DNA of 64,000 nucleotides from Marinoscillum sp049115815 (GTDB lineage Bacteria > Bacteroidota > Bacteroidia > Cytophagales > Cyclobacteriaceae), in contig JAGDZO010000005.1 in NCBI GenBank assembly GCA_049115815.1, positions 372,001 through 436,000 of the forward strand. Direction: 5' to 3'. Positions 24,680-33,730 of the stretch are shown here, in pieces. Below the pieces are notes generated by a model. That model had not been told where the DNA came from. It made no database searches and saw only the letters and a program-made list of their open reading frames with translations. Both the position numbers and the translations under genes were made by a program. The stretch's first letter is position 1, and every line of letters begins with the position of its first letter.

Positions 24680-25708
24680 ATGAGTGATACTTCTCAAAAG
24701 AAAGATAATAAACCAATAATCGGCATATCAATCGGTGATTTCAATGGTATTGGCCCAGAAGTCACTATCAAAGCGCTGAATGATAATCGCATCTTGAATC
24801 ACTTCACGCCTGTAATCTACGCTGATGGTCGATTAATTTCGTTTTACAGAAAGCAACTCAATTTTCAGCAATTCAATTACAATCAAATTAAAAAGATAGA
24901 TGCATTAGATCGCCGCAAGGTGAATGTACTGAACCTTAATCAACAAGAAATCAATATCACCCCAGGCAATCCGACTAAGGAAGGCGGAGAATATGCCGCT
25001 CTGTCTCTTTCGAAAGCAGTAGAAGATCTTAAAAATGGTAAAATTGACGCTTTGGTCACCGCTCCCTTGAGTAAGGAATTGGTGCAATCAGAATCCTTTT
25101 CTTTCCCAGGTCATACTGAGTATTTGACAGAGCGTGATGGCGCTAAGGATAGTTTGATGTTTCTGGTGAGCGATACCATCAGAGTGGGCGTAGTTACAGG
25201 ACACATTCCCTTAAAGGATGTGCCAAATGCTGTAACTGAAGAATTGGTTAGCAGGAAATTAAATATGATGATGAAATCCTTAAAGAAGGATTTTGGAATC
25301 AAAAAGCCACAGATTGCTATTCTAGGTCTTAATCCACACGCTGGTGAAAATGGGCTATTGGGTTATGAAGAGCAGAAGGTATTGATTCCGCTAATTCAAA
25401 AAGAAAAAGACAAGGGTCATTTCGTAGATGGTCCCTATCCCTCCGATGGATTTTTCGGTAGCTCACAATTCAAGAGCTATGATGGTATACTAGCTATGTA
25501 TCACGACCAAGGCTTAATCCCATTTAAATACATTGCTTTTGAAACTGGTGTCAATTTTACAGCTGGATTGTCTTTCATCCGAACATCCCCAGATCATGGT
25601 ACTGCGTTTGCTTTGGCTGGAAAGAATCAAGCTGATGAACGGTCTATGCGGCATGCTCTTTTCACGGCTGCAGATATAGTCAGGAGAAGGGAGGAACATC
25701 AATCTTAA
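24680..25708 (+). CDS. pdxA: 4-hydroxythreonine-4-phosphate dehydrogenase PdxA
   Basis: A 342-aa PdxA of the DXP-dependent pyridoxal phosphate pathway, oxidising 4-phosphohydroxy-L-threonine. Seen: GISIGDFNGIGPEV, DALVTAPLSKELV, metal His in FPGHTEYL, ILGLNPHAGENGLLG, AMYHDQGLIPFKY and TSPDHGTAFALAGK. The length is normal. It stands alone on the plus strand ahead of the DUF177-rpmF operon. Confidence 0.97.
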   Translation: MSDTSQKKDNKPIIGISIGDFNGIGPEVTIKALNDNRILNHFTPVIYADGRLISFYRKQLNFQQFNYNQIKKIDALDRRKVNVLNLNQQEINITPGNPTKEGGEYAALSLSKAVEDLKNGKIDALVTAPLSKELVQSESFSFPGHTEYLTERDGAKDSLMFLVSDTIRVGVVTGHIPLKDVPNAVTEELVSRKLNMMMKSLKKDFGIKKPQIAILGLNPHAGENGLLGYEEQKVLIPLIQKEKDKGHFVDGPYPSDGFFGSSQFKSYDGILAMYHDQGLIPFKYIAFETGVNFTAGLSFIRTSPDHGTAFALAGKNQADERSMRHALFTAADIVRRREEHQS

Positions 25709-25748
25709 GCAAGCATTGAATAATGTTTTTTTATAAGTTGTTTATTCC

Positions 25749-25756
25749 TAAATTTG
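25749..25756 (+). promoter_or_regulatory. Candidate -7 box (TAAATTTG) of the DUF177-rpmF-fabH-efp operon
   Basis: TAAATTTG matches TAnnTTTG, is followed by GCGG, and lies 31 nt upstream of the DUF177 ATG in the only sizeable gap before this operon. No TTG was found at the ideal -33 distance. Confidence 0.4.
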
Positions 25757-25787
25757 CGGTTCTTTAAGCGGATCGACAGAAAAGCGC

Positions 25788-26312
25788 ATGAAAGGGCTCA
25801 AAGAATTTCAAATAGATATCATCAGCTTAGCATTCAAACTCCATGAGTATGAATTCAGCATTGATAACCGTCTTTTTGAACTCTATGAGCATAGTTTGGT
25901 GAAAAAAGGTAGTGGGAATTGTAAGTTGTTTTTGGAGAAATCTGAAACCATGCTTACACTCAATTTTGAGATTGAGGCAACTGTCGAATTGATTTGTGAT
26001 CGAAGTTTAGACAAGTTTGATCATCCTATTTCGGTTAAAGAAACGCTCATCATGAAGTTTGGTGAGGAGAATTATTCGCTCAGCGAAGATGTGTTGGTAA
26101 TCAGAGATGACACTGCCACCATCAGCGTAGACGAATATATTTATGAATTTATCTCATTGGCTGTTCCATTGAAGAAACTTCATCCAAGATTTGAAGGAAC
26201 TGAAGAAGAACAACCCGATTTGATATATACTTCCGTCTCGAATGAGGAATCTGACCAAGAAACCTTAGACCCAAGATGGGAGGCTTTGAAAAAATTAAAA
26301 GGCAATAATTAG
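25788..26312 (+). CDS. DUF177 (YceD-like) protein
   Basis: A 174-aa protein of the DUF177/YceD family, which is almost always encoded just upstream of rpmF, as here (12 nt). Family members have been linked to 23S rRNA maturation. The visible core is CDRSLDKFDHPISVKETLIMKFG; the C terminus is acidic and ends before PRWEALKKLK. The cysteine pairs seen in some YceD proteins are reduced to one Cys here. The assignment rests partly on gene order. Confidence 0.88.
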   Translation: MKGLKEFQIDIISLAFKLHEYEFSIDNRLFELYEHSLVKKGSGNCKLFLEKSETMLTLNFEIEATVELICDRSLDKFDHPISVKETLIMKFGEENYSLSEDVLVIRDDTATISVDEYIYEFISLAVPLKKLHPRFEGTEEEQPDLIYTSVSNEESDQETLDPRWEALKKLKGNN

Positions 26313-26324
26313 AAGTAAAATACA

Positions 26325-26516
26325 ATGGCACACCCGAAGAGAAAAATTTCGAGAACCAGAAGAGACAAAAGAAGAACTCACGTAAAAGCAAATCCAAAAA
26401 GTTATGTGATTTGCCCTACAACTGGAGAACCACACTTACCTCACAGAGCATTCTGGCATGAAGGCAAACTATACTATAAAGGTAAGGTGGTAATAGAAAA
26501 AGAAGTTTTAGCTTAA
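26325..26516 (+). CDS. rpmF: 50S ribosomal protein L32
   Basis: A 63-aa L32 beginning MAHPKRKISRTRRDKRRTH. The zinc ribbon is degenerate: only one cysteine remains in YVICPTTGEPHLPHRAF, so this is the zinc-independent (C-) form. It lies between DUF177 and fabH, a conserved arrangement. Confidence 0.97.
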   Translation: MAHPKRKISRTRRDKRRTHVKANPKSYVICPTTGEPHLPHRAFWHEGKLYYKGKVVIEKEVLA

Positions 26517-26543
26517 GTTTAGGCTAGAAAACCTCTTAACCAT

Positions 26544-27542
26544 ATGACTAAAGTCCGCGCAGCAATCACAGGAGTTCAAGGTTACGTACCTGATTACGTA
26601 CTGACCAATCAAGAACTTGAAACCATGGTCGACACCAACGATGAGTGGATTAGATCAAGAACTGGGATAGAGGAACGAAGAATACTCAAAGGCGAAAATC
26701 AAGGCACATCGGTTATAGGAGCTGAGGCAGTCAAAGGTTTACTTGAAAAAACAGGCACCAATCCTGAAGAAGTAGATCTGATTATTTGCGCTACAGTGAC
26801 TCCCGACATGCCATTTCCAGCTACAGCTAATATTGTAGCCGATATGGTGGGAGCCAAAAATGCTTTTGGGTACGATCTAAGCGCTGCGTGCTCAGGTTTT
26901 TTATATGCTCTGGCTACTGGATCTTCATTTATAGAATCAGGAACCTACAAAAAAGTAGTGATCATTGGGGCCGATAAAATGTCCTCCATTATTGATTACA
27001 CGGACCGGACTACTTGTATCATCTTCGGAGATGGTGGTGGCGCGGTACTATTAGAGCCAACAACTGAGGATGTCGGGGTGATGGATTCTATCCTCAAATC
27101 AGATGGATCTGGCGCACCATATCTTCATATGAAAGCAGGTGGTAGTAGAAAACCTGCAACACCGGAGACATTGGCCGCCAGGGAGCATTTTGCTTACCAA
27201 GAAGGCTCTACAGTTTTTAAATTTGCCGTGACCAATATGGCTGATGTAGCAGCTGAGGTAATGGAAAAAAATAACCTTACTGGTGATGATGTCAAATGGC
27301 TTGTGCCACATCAAGCCAATCTCAGAATTATCAACGCTACCGCCCGTAGAATGGGGGTGGAAGATGATAAAGTAATGCTCAATATCCAGAGATATGGCAA
27401 CACTACAGCTGGTACTTTACCGCTATGCCTTTGGGATTACGAACCACAATTAAAAAAAGGAGATAACATAATACTTGCTGCATTCGGTGGTGGGTTCACA
27501 TGGGGAGCTACGTGGCTTAAATGGGCCTACGACCCCAAATAA
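26544..27542 (+). CDS. fabH: 3-oxoacyl-ACP synthase III
   Basis: A 332-aa FabH that condenses acetyl-CoA with malonyl-ACP to start fatty acid synthesis. Catalytic triad: C116 in DLSAACSGFLYAL, His in VPHQANLRI, Asn in RYGNTTAGTLP. The N-terminal ATRTGIEER-like segment reads SRTGIEERRI. It is 28 nt after rpmF and followed by efp and the accBC genes, coupling initiation of lipid synthesis with carboxylase genes. Confidence 0.97.
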   Translation: MTKVRAAITGVQGYVPDYVLTNQELETMVDTNDEWIRSRTGIEERRILKGENQGTSVIGAEAVKGLLEKTGTNPEEVDLIICATVTPDMPFPATANIVADMVGAKNAFGYDLSAACSGFLYALATGSSFIESGTYKKVVIIGADKMSSIIDYTDRTTCIIFGDGGGAVLLEPTTEDVGVMDSILKSDGSGAPYLHMKAGGSRKPATPETLAAREHFAYQEGSTVFKFAVTNMADVAAEVMEKNNLTGDDVKWLVPHQANLRIINATARRMGVEDDKVMLNIQRYGNTTAGTLPLCLWDYEPQLKKGDNIILAAFGGGFTWGATWLKWAYDPK

Positions 27543-27563
27543 AACTTCAAACTAAAAGTAGTC

Positions 27564-28127
27564 ATGGCATCAACCGCAGATTTCAGAAATGGTTTAGTGA
27601 TTGAGTTCAATCATGATCTTTTCACAATAATAGAATTTCAACACGTAAAACCAGGAAAAGGCCCTGCATTCGTAAGAACGAAGCTCAAGAGCCTTTCGAA
27701 CGGTCGTGTAATAGACAACACCTTTACTTCTGGTCATAAAGTAACTACCGCTCGTGTGGAAAGAAGATCGTATCAGTTTTTATACAAAGATGATATGGGC
27801 TACAACTGCATGGATAGCTCCACTTTCGAACAGATTCCTATTCAAGAAGAATTAATCAACGCTCCTGGCCTATTGAAAGACGGACAAGAGATCGATGTAT
27901 TGTTTCATGCTGAAGAAGAAAAAGTCTTGGGTGTTGAACTTCCACAACATGTGATCTTGAAAGTAGTTTACACAGAGCCGGGCATTAAAGGTGACACGGC
28001 CACCAATGCTACCAAACCTGCTGAATTGGAAACTGGGGCTACTATTCAAGTTCCATTGTTCGTAGGTCAAGACGAAATCATCAAAGTGAATACTCAGACT
28101 AACTCTTACGTAGAGCGAGTAAAATAA
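27564..28127 (+). CDS. efp: Elongation factor P
   Basis: A 187-aa EF-P, which rescues ribosomes stalled at polyproline. The tip of domain I is HVKPGKGPAFVRTKL, with K32 at the position that is beta-lysylated, hydroxylated or otherwise modified in other bacteria. The C-terminal OB domain ends KVNTQTNSYVERVK. It is 21 nt downstream of fabH. Confidence 0.97.
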   Translation: MASTADFRNGLVIEFNHDLFTIIEFQHVKPGKGPAFVRTKLKSLSNGRVIDNTFTSGHKVTTARVERRSYQFLYKDDMGYNCMDSSTFEQIPIQEELINAPGLLKDGQEIDVLFHAEEEKVLGVELPQHVILKVVYTEPGIKGDTATNATKPAELETGATIQVPLFVGQDEIIKVNTQTNSYVERVK

Positions 28128-28212
28128 AAATCATTACCTTTATTTTCCCCGACTGTGGGAGGACTATATCAAAGAACATTTTCTTTTCGATTAACACTTT
28201 AAAAAGCAAATA

Positions 28213-28692
28213 ATGAAAGCAAAAGAAATTCGTGACCTCATTGATTTTATTTCAGGCTCTGGTCTTGAAGAGGTAAACATTGAGACAGAAGAATTTAAAA
28301 TAAGTGTCAAGCGAACTCCGCCACAGGCAGCGTCCGCACCAAGTGCAGCACCTGCTCCAGCAGCCGCCGCGGCTCCTCAAGTGGTAGCTAGCCCTGCACC
28401 TGCAGCCCCTGCAGCAGCAGAAGCTCCAAAGGCTCCAGTTTCGGAGGACAACTTATTGACTATCAAATCACCAATGATCGGAACTTTCTACCGTTCGGCT
28501 AATCCTGAATCGCCTTCATTTGTAGAGATAGGCTCAAAGGTTTCAGCAGGAGATCCAGTTTGTATCATTGAGGCCATGAAACTATTCAACGAAATCGAAT
28601 CTGAAGTTTCTGGTAAAATCGTCAAGGTATTAGTAGAGGATGCACAACCGGTTGAGTACGACCAACCACTTTTCTTAGTAGATCCGTCATAA
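28213..28692 (+). CDS. accB: Biotin carboxyl carrier protein of acetyl-CoA carboxylase
   Basis: A 159-aa BCCP. An N-terminal helical segment is joined by a long Ala/Pro linker (about residues 36-75) to the biotinyl domain, whose acceptor is K123 in CIIEAMKLFNEIES. The thumb region SPMIGTFYRSANPES is also present. It shuttles carboxybiotin between AccC and AccAD. It is 18 nt before accC and 85 nt after efp. Confidence 0.97.
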   Translation: MKAKEIRDLIDFISGSGLEEVNIETEEFKISVKRTPPQAASAPSAAPAPAAAAAPQVVASPAPAAPAAAEAPKAPVSEDNLLTIKSPMIGTFYRSANPESPSFVEIGSKVSAGDPVCIIEAMKLFNEIESEVSGKIVKVLVEDAQPVEYDQPLFLVDPS

Positions 28693-28710
28693 AATAAAAT
28701 CCAAAGAACT

Positions 28711-30060
28711 GTGTTCAAGAAGATTCTAATTGCTAATAGAGGAGAGATCGCCCTGCGCGTCATTCGTACCTGTAAGGAAATGGGTATCAAAACTGTTGCG
28801 GTTTACTCAACAGCGGATGCAGATAGTTTGCATGTGAGATTTGCTGATGAGGCTGTATGCATAGGCCCGCCTTCAAGTAAGGACTCCTACTTAAAGATTC
28901 CACAGATTATTTCTGCTGCAGAGATCACGAATGCTGATGCCATTCATCCAGGATATGGGTTTTTAGCTGAAAATGCTGAATTCTCCAGAGTTTGCGAAGA
29001 GTATGGGATTAAGTTCATTGGAGCATCTGCGGACATGATCAACAACATGGGTGACAAGGCTACTGCCAAAGAAACCATGAAAAAAGCTGGAGTACCAACC
29101 ATACCAGGTTCAGATGGACTATTGGAGTCCTTGGAAGAAGGTATGAGATTGGCCGAAGAAGCCGGATATCCTGTAATGCTAAAAGCAACTGCTGGTGGCG
29201 GTGGAAAAGGAATGCGCTTTGTTAAAGACAAAAGCGGGTTCAAAAAAGCATGGGACGATGCAAGACAAGAATCTAAAGCAGCTTTTGGCAATGATGGGCT
29301 TTATTTGGAAAAATTCGTGGAAGAACCACGCCATATTGAGATCCAGATCATCGGCGACAGCAATGGAAAAGCTTGTCACTTGTCTGAAAGAGACTGCTCT
29401 ATCCAGAGAAGACATCAGAAACTAGTAGAAGAGACTCCTTCGCCTATAGTGACACAAGAACTAAGGGAAAGAATGGGGCAAGCTGCCATCAAGGGTGCTG
29501 AAGCCATCAAATACGAAGGTGCTGGCACAGTGGAGTTTTTGGTAGACAAACATGGAGACTTTTACTTCATGGAAATGAATACTAGAATCCAAGTAGAGCA
29601 TCCGATTACCGAGGAGGTAACTGACTTTGATCTGATCAAAGAACAAATAAAAGTCGCCGCTGGTGTGCCTGTATCTGGAAGAAATTACTACCCTCAGCTT
29701 CACGCTATAGAGTGTAGAATCAATGCAGAAGATCCTGCTAATGACTTCCGACCAAGCCCTGGTAAAATCACTAACCTACATTTACCAGGAGGTCATGGAG
29801 TAAGAGTTGATAGCCATGTATATGCTGGCTACATTATTCCGCCATTCTACGACTCGATGATAGCTAAACTGATAGCTACAGGTCAAACAAGAGAAGAAGC
29901 ATTGGTAAGAATGAAAAGGGCGCTTCAAGAAATGGTGATTGAAGGTATCAAAACAACGATCCCATTCCATATCAAATTGATGGATGACGAATTGTTTAAA
30001 GCCGGGAATTTCACAACTAAATTCCTAGAAGACTTTGACTTCACAGACTTGAAAAAGTAA
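28711..30060 (+). CDS. accC: Biotin carboxylase subunit of acetyl-CoA carboxylase
   Basis: A 449-aa ATP-grasp biotin carboxylase, starting at GTG 28711 (MFKKILIANRGEIALRVIR). Domain order: pre-ATP-grasp, ATP-grasp with the glycine-rich loop AGGGGKGMRFV, MNTRIQVEHPITEEVT, and the C-terminal biotin carboxylase domain with ECRINAEDP. It carboxylates BCCP-bound biotin with bicarbonate and ATP. It is the last gene of the operon, ended by a strong hairpin at 30080-30110. Confidence 0.98.
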   Translation: MFKKILIANRGEIALRVIRTCKEMGIKTVAVYSTADADSLHVRFADEAVCIGPPSSKDSYLKIPQIISAAEITNADAIHPGYGFLAENAEFSRVCEEYGIKFIGASADMINNMGDKATAKETMKKAGVPTIPGSDGLLESLEEGMRLAEEAGYPVMLKATAGGGGKGMRFVKDKSGFKKAWDDARQESKAAFGNDGLYLEKFVEEPRHIEIQIIGDSNGKACHLSERDCSIQRRHQKLVEETPSPIVTQELRERMGQAAIKGAEAIKYEGAGTVEFLVDKHGDFYFMEMNTRIQVEHPITEEVTDFDLIKEQIKVAAGVPVSGRNYYPQLHAIECRINAEDPANDFRPSPGKITNLHLPGGHGVRVDSHVYAGYIIPPFYDSMIAKLIATGQTREEALVRMKRALQEMVIEGIKTTIPFHIKLMDDELFKAGNFTTKFLEDFDFTDLKK

Positions 30061-30079
30061 GATTAATTGAAATAGCAAA

Positions 30080-30110
30080 AGAAAGGCGAACCTGATGGTT
30101 CGCCTTTCTT
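30080..30110. terminator. Bidirectional terminator after accC
   Basis: A perfect stem AGAAAGGCGAACC / GGTTCGCCTTTCT with loop TGAT. The A-rich left flank and T-rich right flank allow termination of both accC (plus) and the convergent DUF3109 gene (minus). Confidence 0.85.
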
Positions 30111-30113
30111 GTT

Positions 30114-30683
30114 TTAAGCTTGATCTTTTTCAATGGTATTACACAATTTTTGATACCAATGTTTCCCAAATTTTCGAATCAATGGATCCTTCAAAAATTT
30201 GTAAACCGGCACAGACAACTTATCTCCCAACTCACAGGCTGGTGAACAAATATGCCAACGATCATAATTTAACGCTAGAAACTCATGCAGCTTGACGGCT
30301 CTAATAGGATACAGGTGACAAGAGATAGGCTTTTGAATGTCTGTCTTACCATCTCTCCATGCCTGTTCAATACTACATTTCAGAATCTCTTTCTCATCGT
30401 AAAATGCGAAAGCGCACTCCTTATTGTCGATAGTAGTGGTACTAAAATCGCCTTCATCATCCAGAAGATAAGCTCCTTCGGATTCAAGAACCTTAATGGC
30501 CTCTTCATTTAGATATGGTTTCACCACTTCAATCACTTCTTCCATATCTGAAAGCTCCTCTTCCTCCAAAGGCGCACCTAGATCTCCCTCTACACAACAT
30601 GCACCTTTGCATTTATCCAAATCACATACAAAAAACTGCTCCTTGATATCATCTGAGATAAGCGTCTGATCTATCTGTATCAT
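30114..30683 (-). CDS. DUF3109 family protein
   Basis: A 189-aa protein with eight or more cysteines, starting at the ATG at 30683. The cysteine cluster CDLDKCKGACCVEGDLGAP near the N terminus and CSIEQAW, PISCHLYPIR and HICSPACE further on resemble the Zn/Fe-binding YkgJ/DUF3109 group. Function unknown; metal binding is likely. A TAACTTTG box lies 18 nt upstream of the ATG. It is convergent with accC. Confidence 0.88.
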   Translation of the reverse strand: MIQIDQTLISDDIKEQFFVCDLDKCKGACCVEGDLGAPLEEEELSDMEEVIEVVKPYLNEEAIKVLESEGAYLLDDEGDFSTTTIDNKECAFAFYDEKEILKCSIEQAWRDGKTDIQKPISCHLYPIRAVKLHEFLALNYDRWHICSPACELGDKLSVPVYKFLKDPLIRKFGKHWYQKLCNTIEKDQA

Positions 30684-30701
30684 ATTATTAGAATTCGATT
30701 C

Positions 30702-30709
30702 CAAAGTTA
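30702..30709 (-). promoter_or_regulatory. Candidate -7 box (TAACTTTG) of the DUF3109 gene
   Basis: Minus-strand TAACTTTG, matching TAnnTTTG, 18 nt upstream of the chosen ATG. No -33 TTG was seen. Confidence 0.35.
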
Positions 30710-30792
30710 TAAGAACGTGGGCTTATAAATTTTTTTTCATCTTTTTTTCTGCAAAACGAAACTATTTAGCGCTAAAGGAGTTTAGACCTTAC

Positions 30793-30811
30793 TACATATA
30801 TGTATGTACAT
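30793..30811. promoter_or_regulatory. Candidate operator: overlapping palindromes upstream of yceI
   Basis: TACATATATGTA is a perfect 12-bp palindrome and overlaps a second one, ATGTACAT. They lie 31-49 nt upstream of the YceI-like ATG, where a repressor would act. The possibility of a MarR-type site is an inference; AT-rich palindromes also arise by chance. Confidence 0.35.
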
Positions 30812-30841
30812 TTATTTTTAACTTAATTACAAAACCAAATC

Positions 30842-31420
30842 ATGTTACAAGCAATCATTTTTTCTCTGGCATCTCTTTTATCTCCTTTAGAAGAGACTCA
30901 AGCCACGTATACAGTAGACACTGACAAAAGCCAAGTCGAATGGGTAGGCAAGAAAGTTACAGGACAGCATAATGGTACGGTGAACTTAAAATCAGGAAGT
31001 TTAGATTTTTCTGCTGGCAAATTAGAGGGCGGAACTTTCACTATCGATATGACCTCTTTGGTAAGCACTGATTTATCTGGCGAATACAAAGGTAAATTGG
31101 AGGGTCACTTAAAAAGCGATGACTTTTTTGGTGTTGAGAATTTCCCTACAGCTACATTCGTAGTTACTAAAGCTGTACCTCAAGGTCCGGGTAAATACAA
31201 AGTAGTTGGTGACATTACCATCAAAGGTAAAACTGAGGAAATCCAGTTTCCTGTTACACTTGAAGAAAAAGATGGCATGATCACAGGAACTGCGGACATG
31301 ACCATTGATAGATCAAAATTTGACATCAGATATGGCTCTGGTAGCTTCTTCGATGATCTTGGTGACAAGACCATCTATGATGATTTTGAATTGAGCGTAA
31401 AAATTTCTGCTAGCAAATAA
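30842..31420 (+). CDS. YceI family secreted protein
   Basis: A 192-aa protein with an N-terminal hydrophobic leader and the YceI lipocalin-like barrel: YTVDTDKSQVEWVGKKV, FTIDMTSLVSTDLSGEYKGKLEGHLKSDDFF, TAKFVVT-type strand TATFVVTKAV, and the C-terminal IYDDFELSVKISASK. The family binds polyprenoid or isoprenoid lipids in the periplasm and is often induced by stress. A palindrome precedes it and a terminator follows it, so it is monocistronic. Confidence 0.92.
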   Translation: MLQAIIFSLASLLSPLEETQATYTVDTDKSQVEWVGKKVTGQHNGTVNLKSGSLDFSAGKLEGGTFTIDMTSLVSTDLSGEYKGKLEGHLKSDDFFGVENFPTATFVVTKAVPQGPGKYKVVGDITIKGKTEEIQFPVTLEEKDGMITGTADMTIDRSKFDIRYGSGSFFDDLGDKTIYDDFELSVKISASK

Positions 31421-31446
31421 TCCTAGCCCACAAGAAATCTAGCAAG

Positions 31447-31473
31447 GCCTTGACGTTTTCGTCAGGGCTTTTT
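31447..31473 (+). terminator. Terminator after yceI
   Basis: GCCTTGACG-TTTT-CGTCAGGGC, a 9-bp stem with one G-U pair, followed by eight T residues. Confidence 0.85.
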
Positions 31474-31478
31474 TTTGC

Positions 31479-32510
31479 CTAAAAATGTTTCCAGCCTTGA
31501 GCGGTCAGCTCAATGGTGTTGCCAGATCGAGTTACTAGTGCCTTGCCTTTATCTTCGGCTTGCATGTAGCCGATGGTGTGGATTTCAGGGTGGTTTTTGA
31601 TCAGGTCAAAATTTTCCTGAGTGATCGTAAAAAGAAGTTCATAATCTTCACCCCCATTCAATGCACAGGTGTTAGGATCGATATTAAATTCCGCTGCAGT
31701 TTCGTATGTCTGCTTATCGATAGGTAATTTATCCTCGTAGATGGCTACCCCTAGTTTATTATGCTTGCTCAAGTGGAACAGTTCTGAAGCTAAGCCATCC
31801 GAAACATCAATCATGGAAGTTGGTACAATTCCAAGTGTAGCAAACTCATGAATAACATCCATCCTGGCAGTAGGCTTGAGTTGTCTGCCTACTACGTACG
31901 CATAATCCTCTAATTTTGGCTGCATATTCGGATTCGCTAGAAACTCCTGTTTTTCTCTTTCCAATATCTGCAATCCGATATAAGCGCCACCCAAGTCTCC
32001 AGTGACACAAATAATATCATTTTCTTTCGCGCCGGATCTGTAAGTCACCTTTTCTTCACTGGTGGTTCCCATAATTGAAATACCAATCACCAAGCCCGAT
32101 CGCGAAGTAGTGGTATCTCCCCCGACCAAATCCACCTTGAAATCGCCGCAAGCAGCTCGCATGCCTTCATACAGGGCTTCTATTGCTTCTACAGACATCC
32201 TATTGCTCAGACCTAGGCTTACTGTTACTTGCTTCGGTATACCATTCATGGCTGCTATATCAGATACATTGACTGCTATTGCCTTATAGCCTAAATGAGT
32301 CAGTGGCACGTAGCTCAAATCGAAATGAACGCCTTCTAAGAGCATATCTGAAGACAATAGAATCAACGACTCTCCCGATTTGTAAACAGCCGCGTCATCA
32401 CCTATTCCCTTCACAGTATCATGATGATTGAGAACTACGGCCTTTTCCAACCTGTCGATCAATCCAAATTCTCCTATTTCTCCTATCTCGGTTCTTTTCT
32501 CTTCGCTCAT
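31479..32510 (-). CDS. thiL: Thiamine-monophosphate kinase
   Basis: A 343-aa ThiL phosphorylating thiamine monophosphate to the active diphosphate. Recognised from IGEFGLIDRLEKAV, GIGDDAAVYK, LLSSDMLLEGVHFDLSYVP, VGGDTTTSRSGLVI and the C-terminal INGGEDYELLFT-like motif (ALNGGEDYELLFTI). It is 24 nt downstream of the methylmalonyl-CoA epimerase gene on the same strand. No TPP riboswitch is visible in the short gap. Confidence 0.95.
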   Translation of the reverse strand: MSEEKRTEIGEIGEFGLIDRLEKAVVLNHHDTVKGIGDDAAVYKSGESLILLSSDMLLEGVHFDLSYVPLTHLGYKAIAVNVSDIAAMNGIPKQVTVSLGLSNRMSVEAIEALYEGMRAACGDFKVDLVGGDTTTSRSGLVIGISIMGTTSEEKVTYRSGAKENDIICVTGDLGGAYIGLQILEREKQEFLANPNMQPKLEDYAYVVGRQLKPTARMDVIHEFATLGIVPTSMIDVSDGLASELFHLSKHNKLGVAIYEDKLPIDKQTYETAAEFNIDPNTCALNGGEDYELLFTITQENFDLIKNHPEIHTIGYMQAEDKGKALVTRSGNTIELTAQGWKHF

Positions 32511-32534
32511 TCCTTTATTATTCTGTTCAGCCGA

Positions 32535-32936
32535 TTATTTAATTTCTTGACAGAGCTCGATCAGAACTCCGTTGGTGCTTTTTGGGTGCAAAAAACAAAT
32601 CAATTTATTATCAGCACCTTGCTTAGGTCGATCATTAATCAGTTCGAATCCTTCTTTTTTCAGTCGATCCATTTCGACCAAAATATCGTCTACCTCAAAT
32701 GATATGTGATGGATGCCTTCTCCTCTTTTGTTGATATACTTGGCTATAGAGCTATCATCAGATTCGGCCTCCAATAATTCAATTTTGCTCTGCCCTATTT
32801 GAAAAAAAGAAGTGGTCACACTTTCACTTTCCACTGCCTCTTCTTTATAAGGTTTCGCACCGAAAAGCTTTTCAAAAAGCTCATTAGCCTTATCTAATTC
32901 TTTCACTGCAATCCCAATATGTTCTATTCTGACCAT
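32535..32936 (-). CDS. mce: Methylmalonyl-CoA epimerase
   Basis: A 133-aa glyoxalase/VOC-fold protein interconverting (R)- and (S)-methylmalonyl-CoA in the propionate/succinate route. Metal and catalytic ligands are in IEHIGIAVKEL, GIHHISFEVDD and GVLIELCQ. The length matches single-domain epimerases. It pairs with thiL downstream. It is divergent from the A-type Fe-S carrier gene. Confidence 0.93.
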   Translation of the reverse strand: MVRIEHIGIAVKELDKANELFEKLFGAKPYKEEAVESESVTTSFFQIGQSKIELLEAESDDSSIAKYINKRGEGIHHISFEVDDILVEMDRLKKEGFELINDRPKQGADNKLICFLHPKSTNGVLIELCQEIK

Positions 32937-33107
32937 GATCTGTGGATAATGTACTAATTTTACAAAAGTGATGAAACTTTTCGGGTAACCGAAGGGTTTT
33001 TAGAGCTCATATTGGACTACTAGCTGGTTTGCTTGGTTTAATTGGAAATGAACCGGCCAGCAAGCTAAGACTCGAATATTTTAAGTTGTGAGTAAACGAT
33101 AATTGAA

Positions 33108-33434
33108 ATGATCAACGTAACAGTTAAAGCCAAGGAAAGAATTTTTGAATTGAGGAAGGAAGAAGGGCATTCTGATAATCACAACATCCGTGTTGCGGTG
33201 AAAGGAGGCGGCTGCTCAGGCTTGATGTATGATTTGCTCTTTGATCAACAATTGACTGACAGTGATGAGGTCTTTGAGGATAAAGGCGTGAAGGTGATCG
33301 TGGATAAGAAAAGCATGCTTTATCTACTGGGCACTACTTTAGATTTTTCAGATGGTCTGAATGGAAAAGGATTTCAATTCATTAACCCTAATGCGTCCAG
33401 AACCTGTGGGTGTGGTGAGAGTTTCTCTGTTTAA
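33108..33434 (+). CDS. A-type iron-sulfur carrier protein (IscA/ErpA/HesB)
   Basis: A 108-aa HesB/IscA-family protein. The three conserved cysteines are C36 (GGGCSGLMYDL), C100 and C102 (RTCGCGESFSV). These carriers accept and deliver [2Fe-2S]/[4Fe-4S] clusters. It is longer than 100 residues with the usual family core, and stands alone between mce and a small lipoprotein gene. Confidence 0.95.
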   Translation: MINVTVKAKERIFELRKEEGHSDNHNIRVAVKGGGCSGLMYDLLFDQQLTDSDEVFEDKGVKVIVDKKSMLYLLGTTLDFSDGLNGKGFQFINPNASRTCGCGESFSV

Positions 33435-33524
33435 TACGAGTCTCTAAACAACAATTAGCATTTCCTTTTTTTCTTCAATTAGAAATTAGTTTGCATATTA
33501 CAGGGTTAACCAAAACCTAATTCT

Positions 33525-33728
33525 ATGAAACTAAAATTACTTTCTGTCCTAGTAGTACTTATCCTAAGTGCTTGTGGAGGAACTACGAAATCGACTGAAA
33601 ATACAGCCGAAAAAGAAGCAATTGTATTAGACTCAATCACTACTGCTTTGGATGAAATCAAAACTGAAGTGCAAAGTGAGACTGATCAAACGGTCGAAGA
33701 AATTGACGAAATCCTAAAAGACATATAA
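33525..33728 (+). CDS. Small lipoprotein, 67 aa
   Basis: A short protein with a lipobox (LILSACGG) and an acidic, Thr/Glu-rich helical tail (SITTALDEIKTEVQSETDQTVEEIDEILKDI). It is two nucleotides before the Lys/Glu-rich secreted protein on the same strand, so the two are probably co-expressed. Function unknown. Confidence 0.65.
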   Translation: MKLKLLSVLVVLILSACGGTTKSTENTAEKEAIVLDSITTALDEIKTEVQSETDQTVEEIDEILKDI

Positions 33729-33730
33729 TC

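Noticed and set aside
32511..32534. TPP riboswitch before thiL
   Set aside because: The 24-nt gap to mce is too short, and no Thi-box is visible there or upstream of mce.
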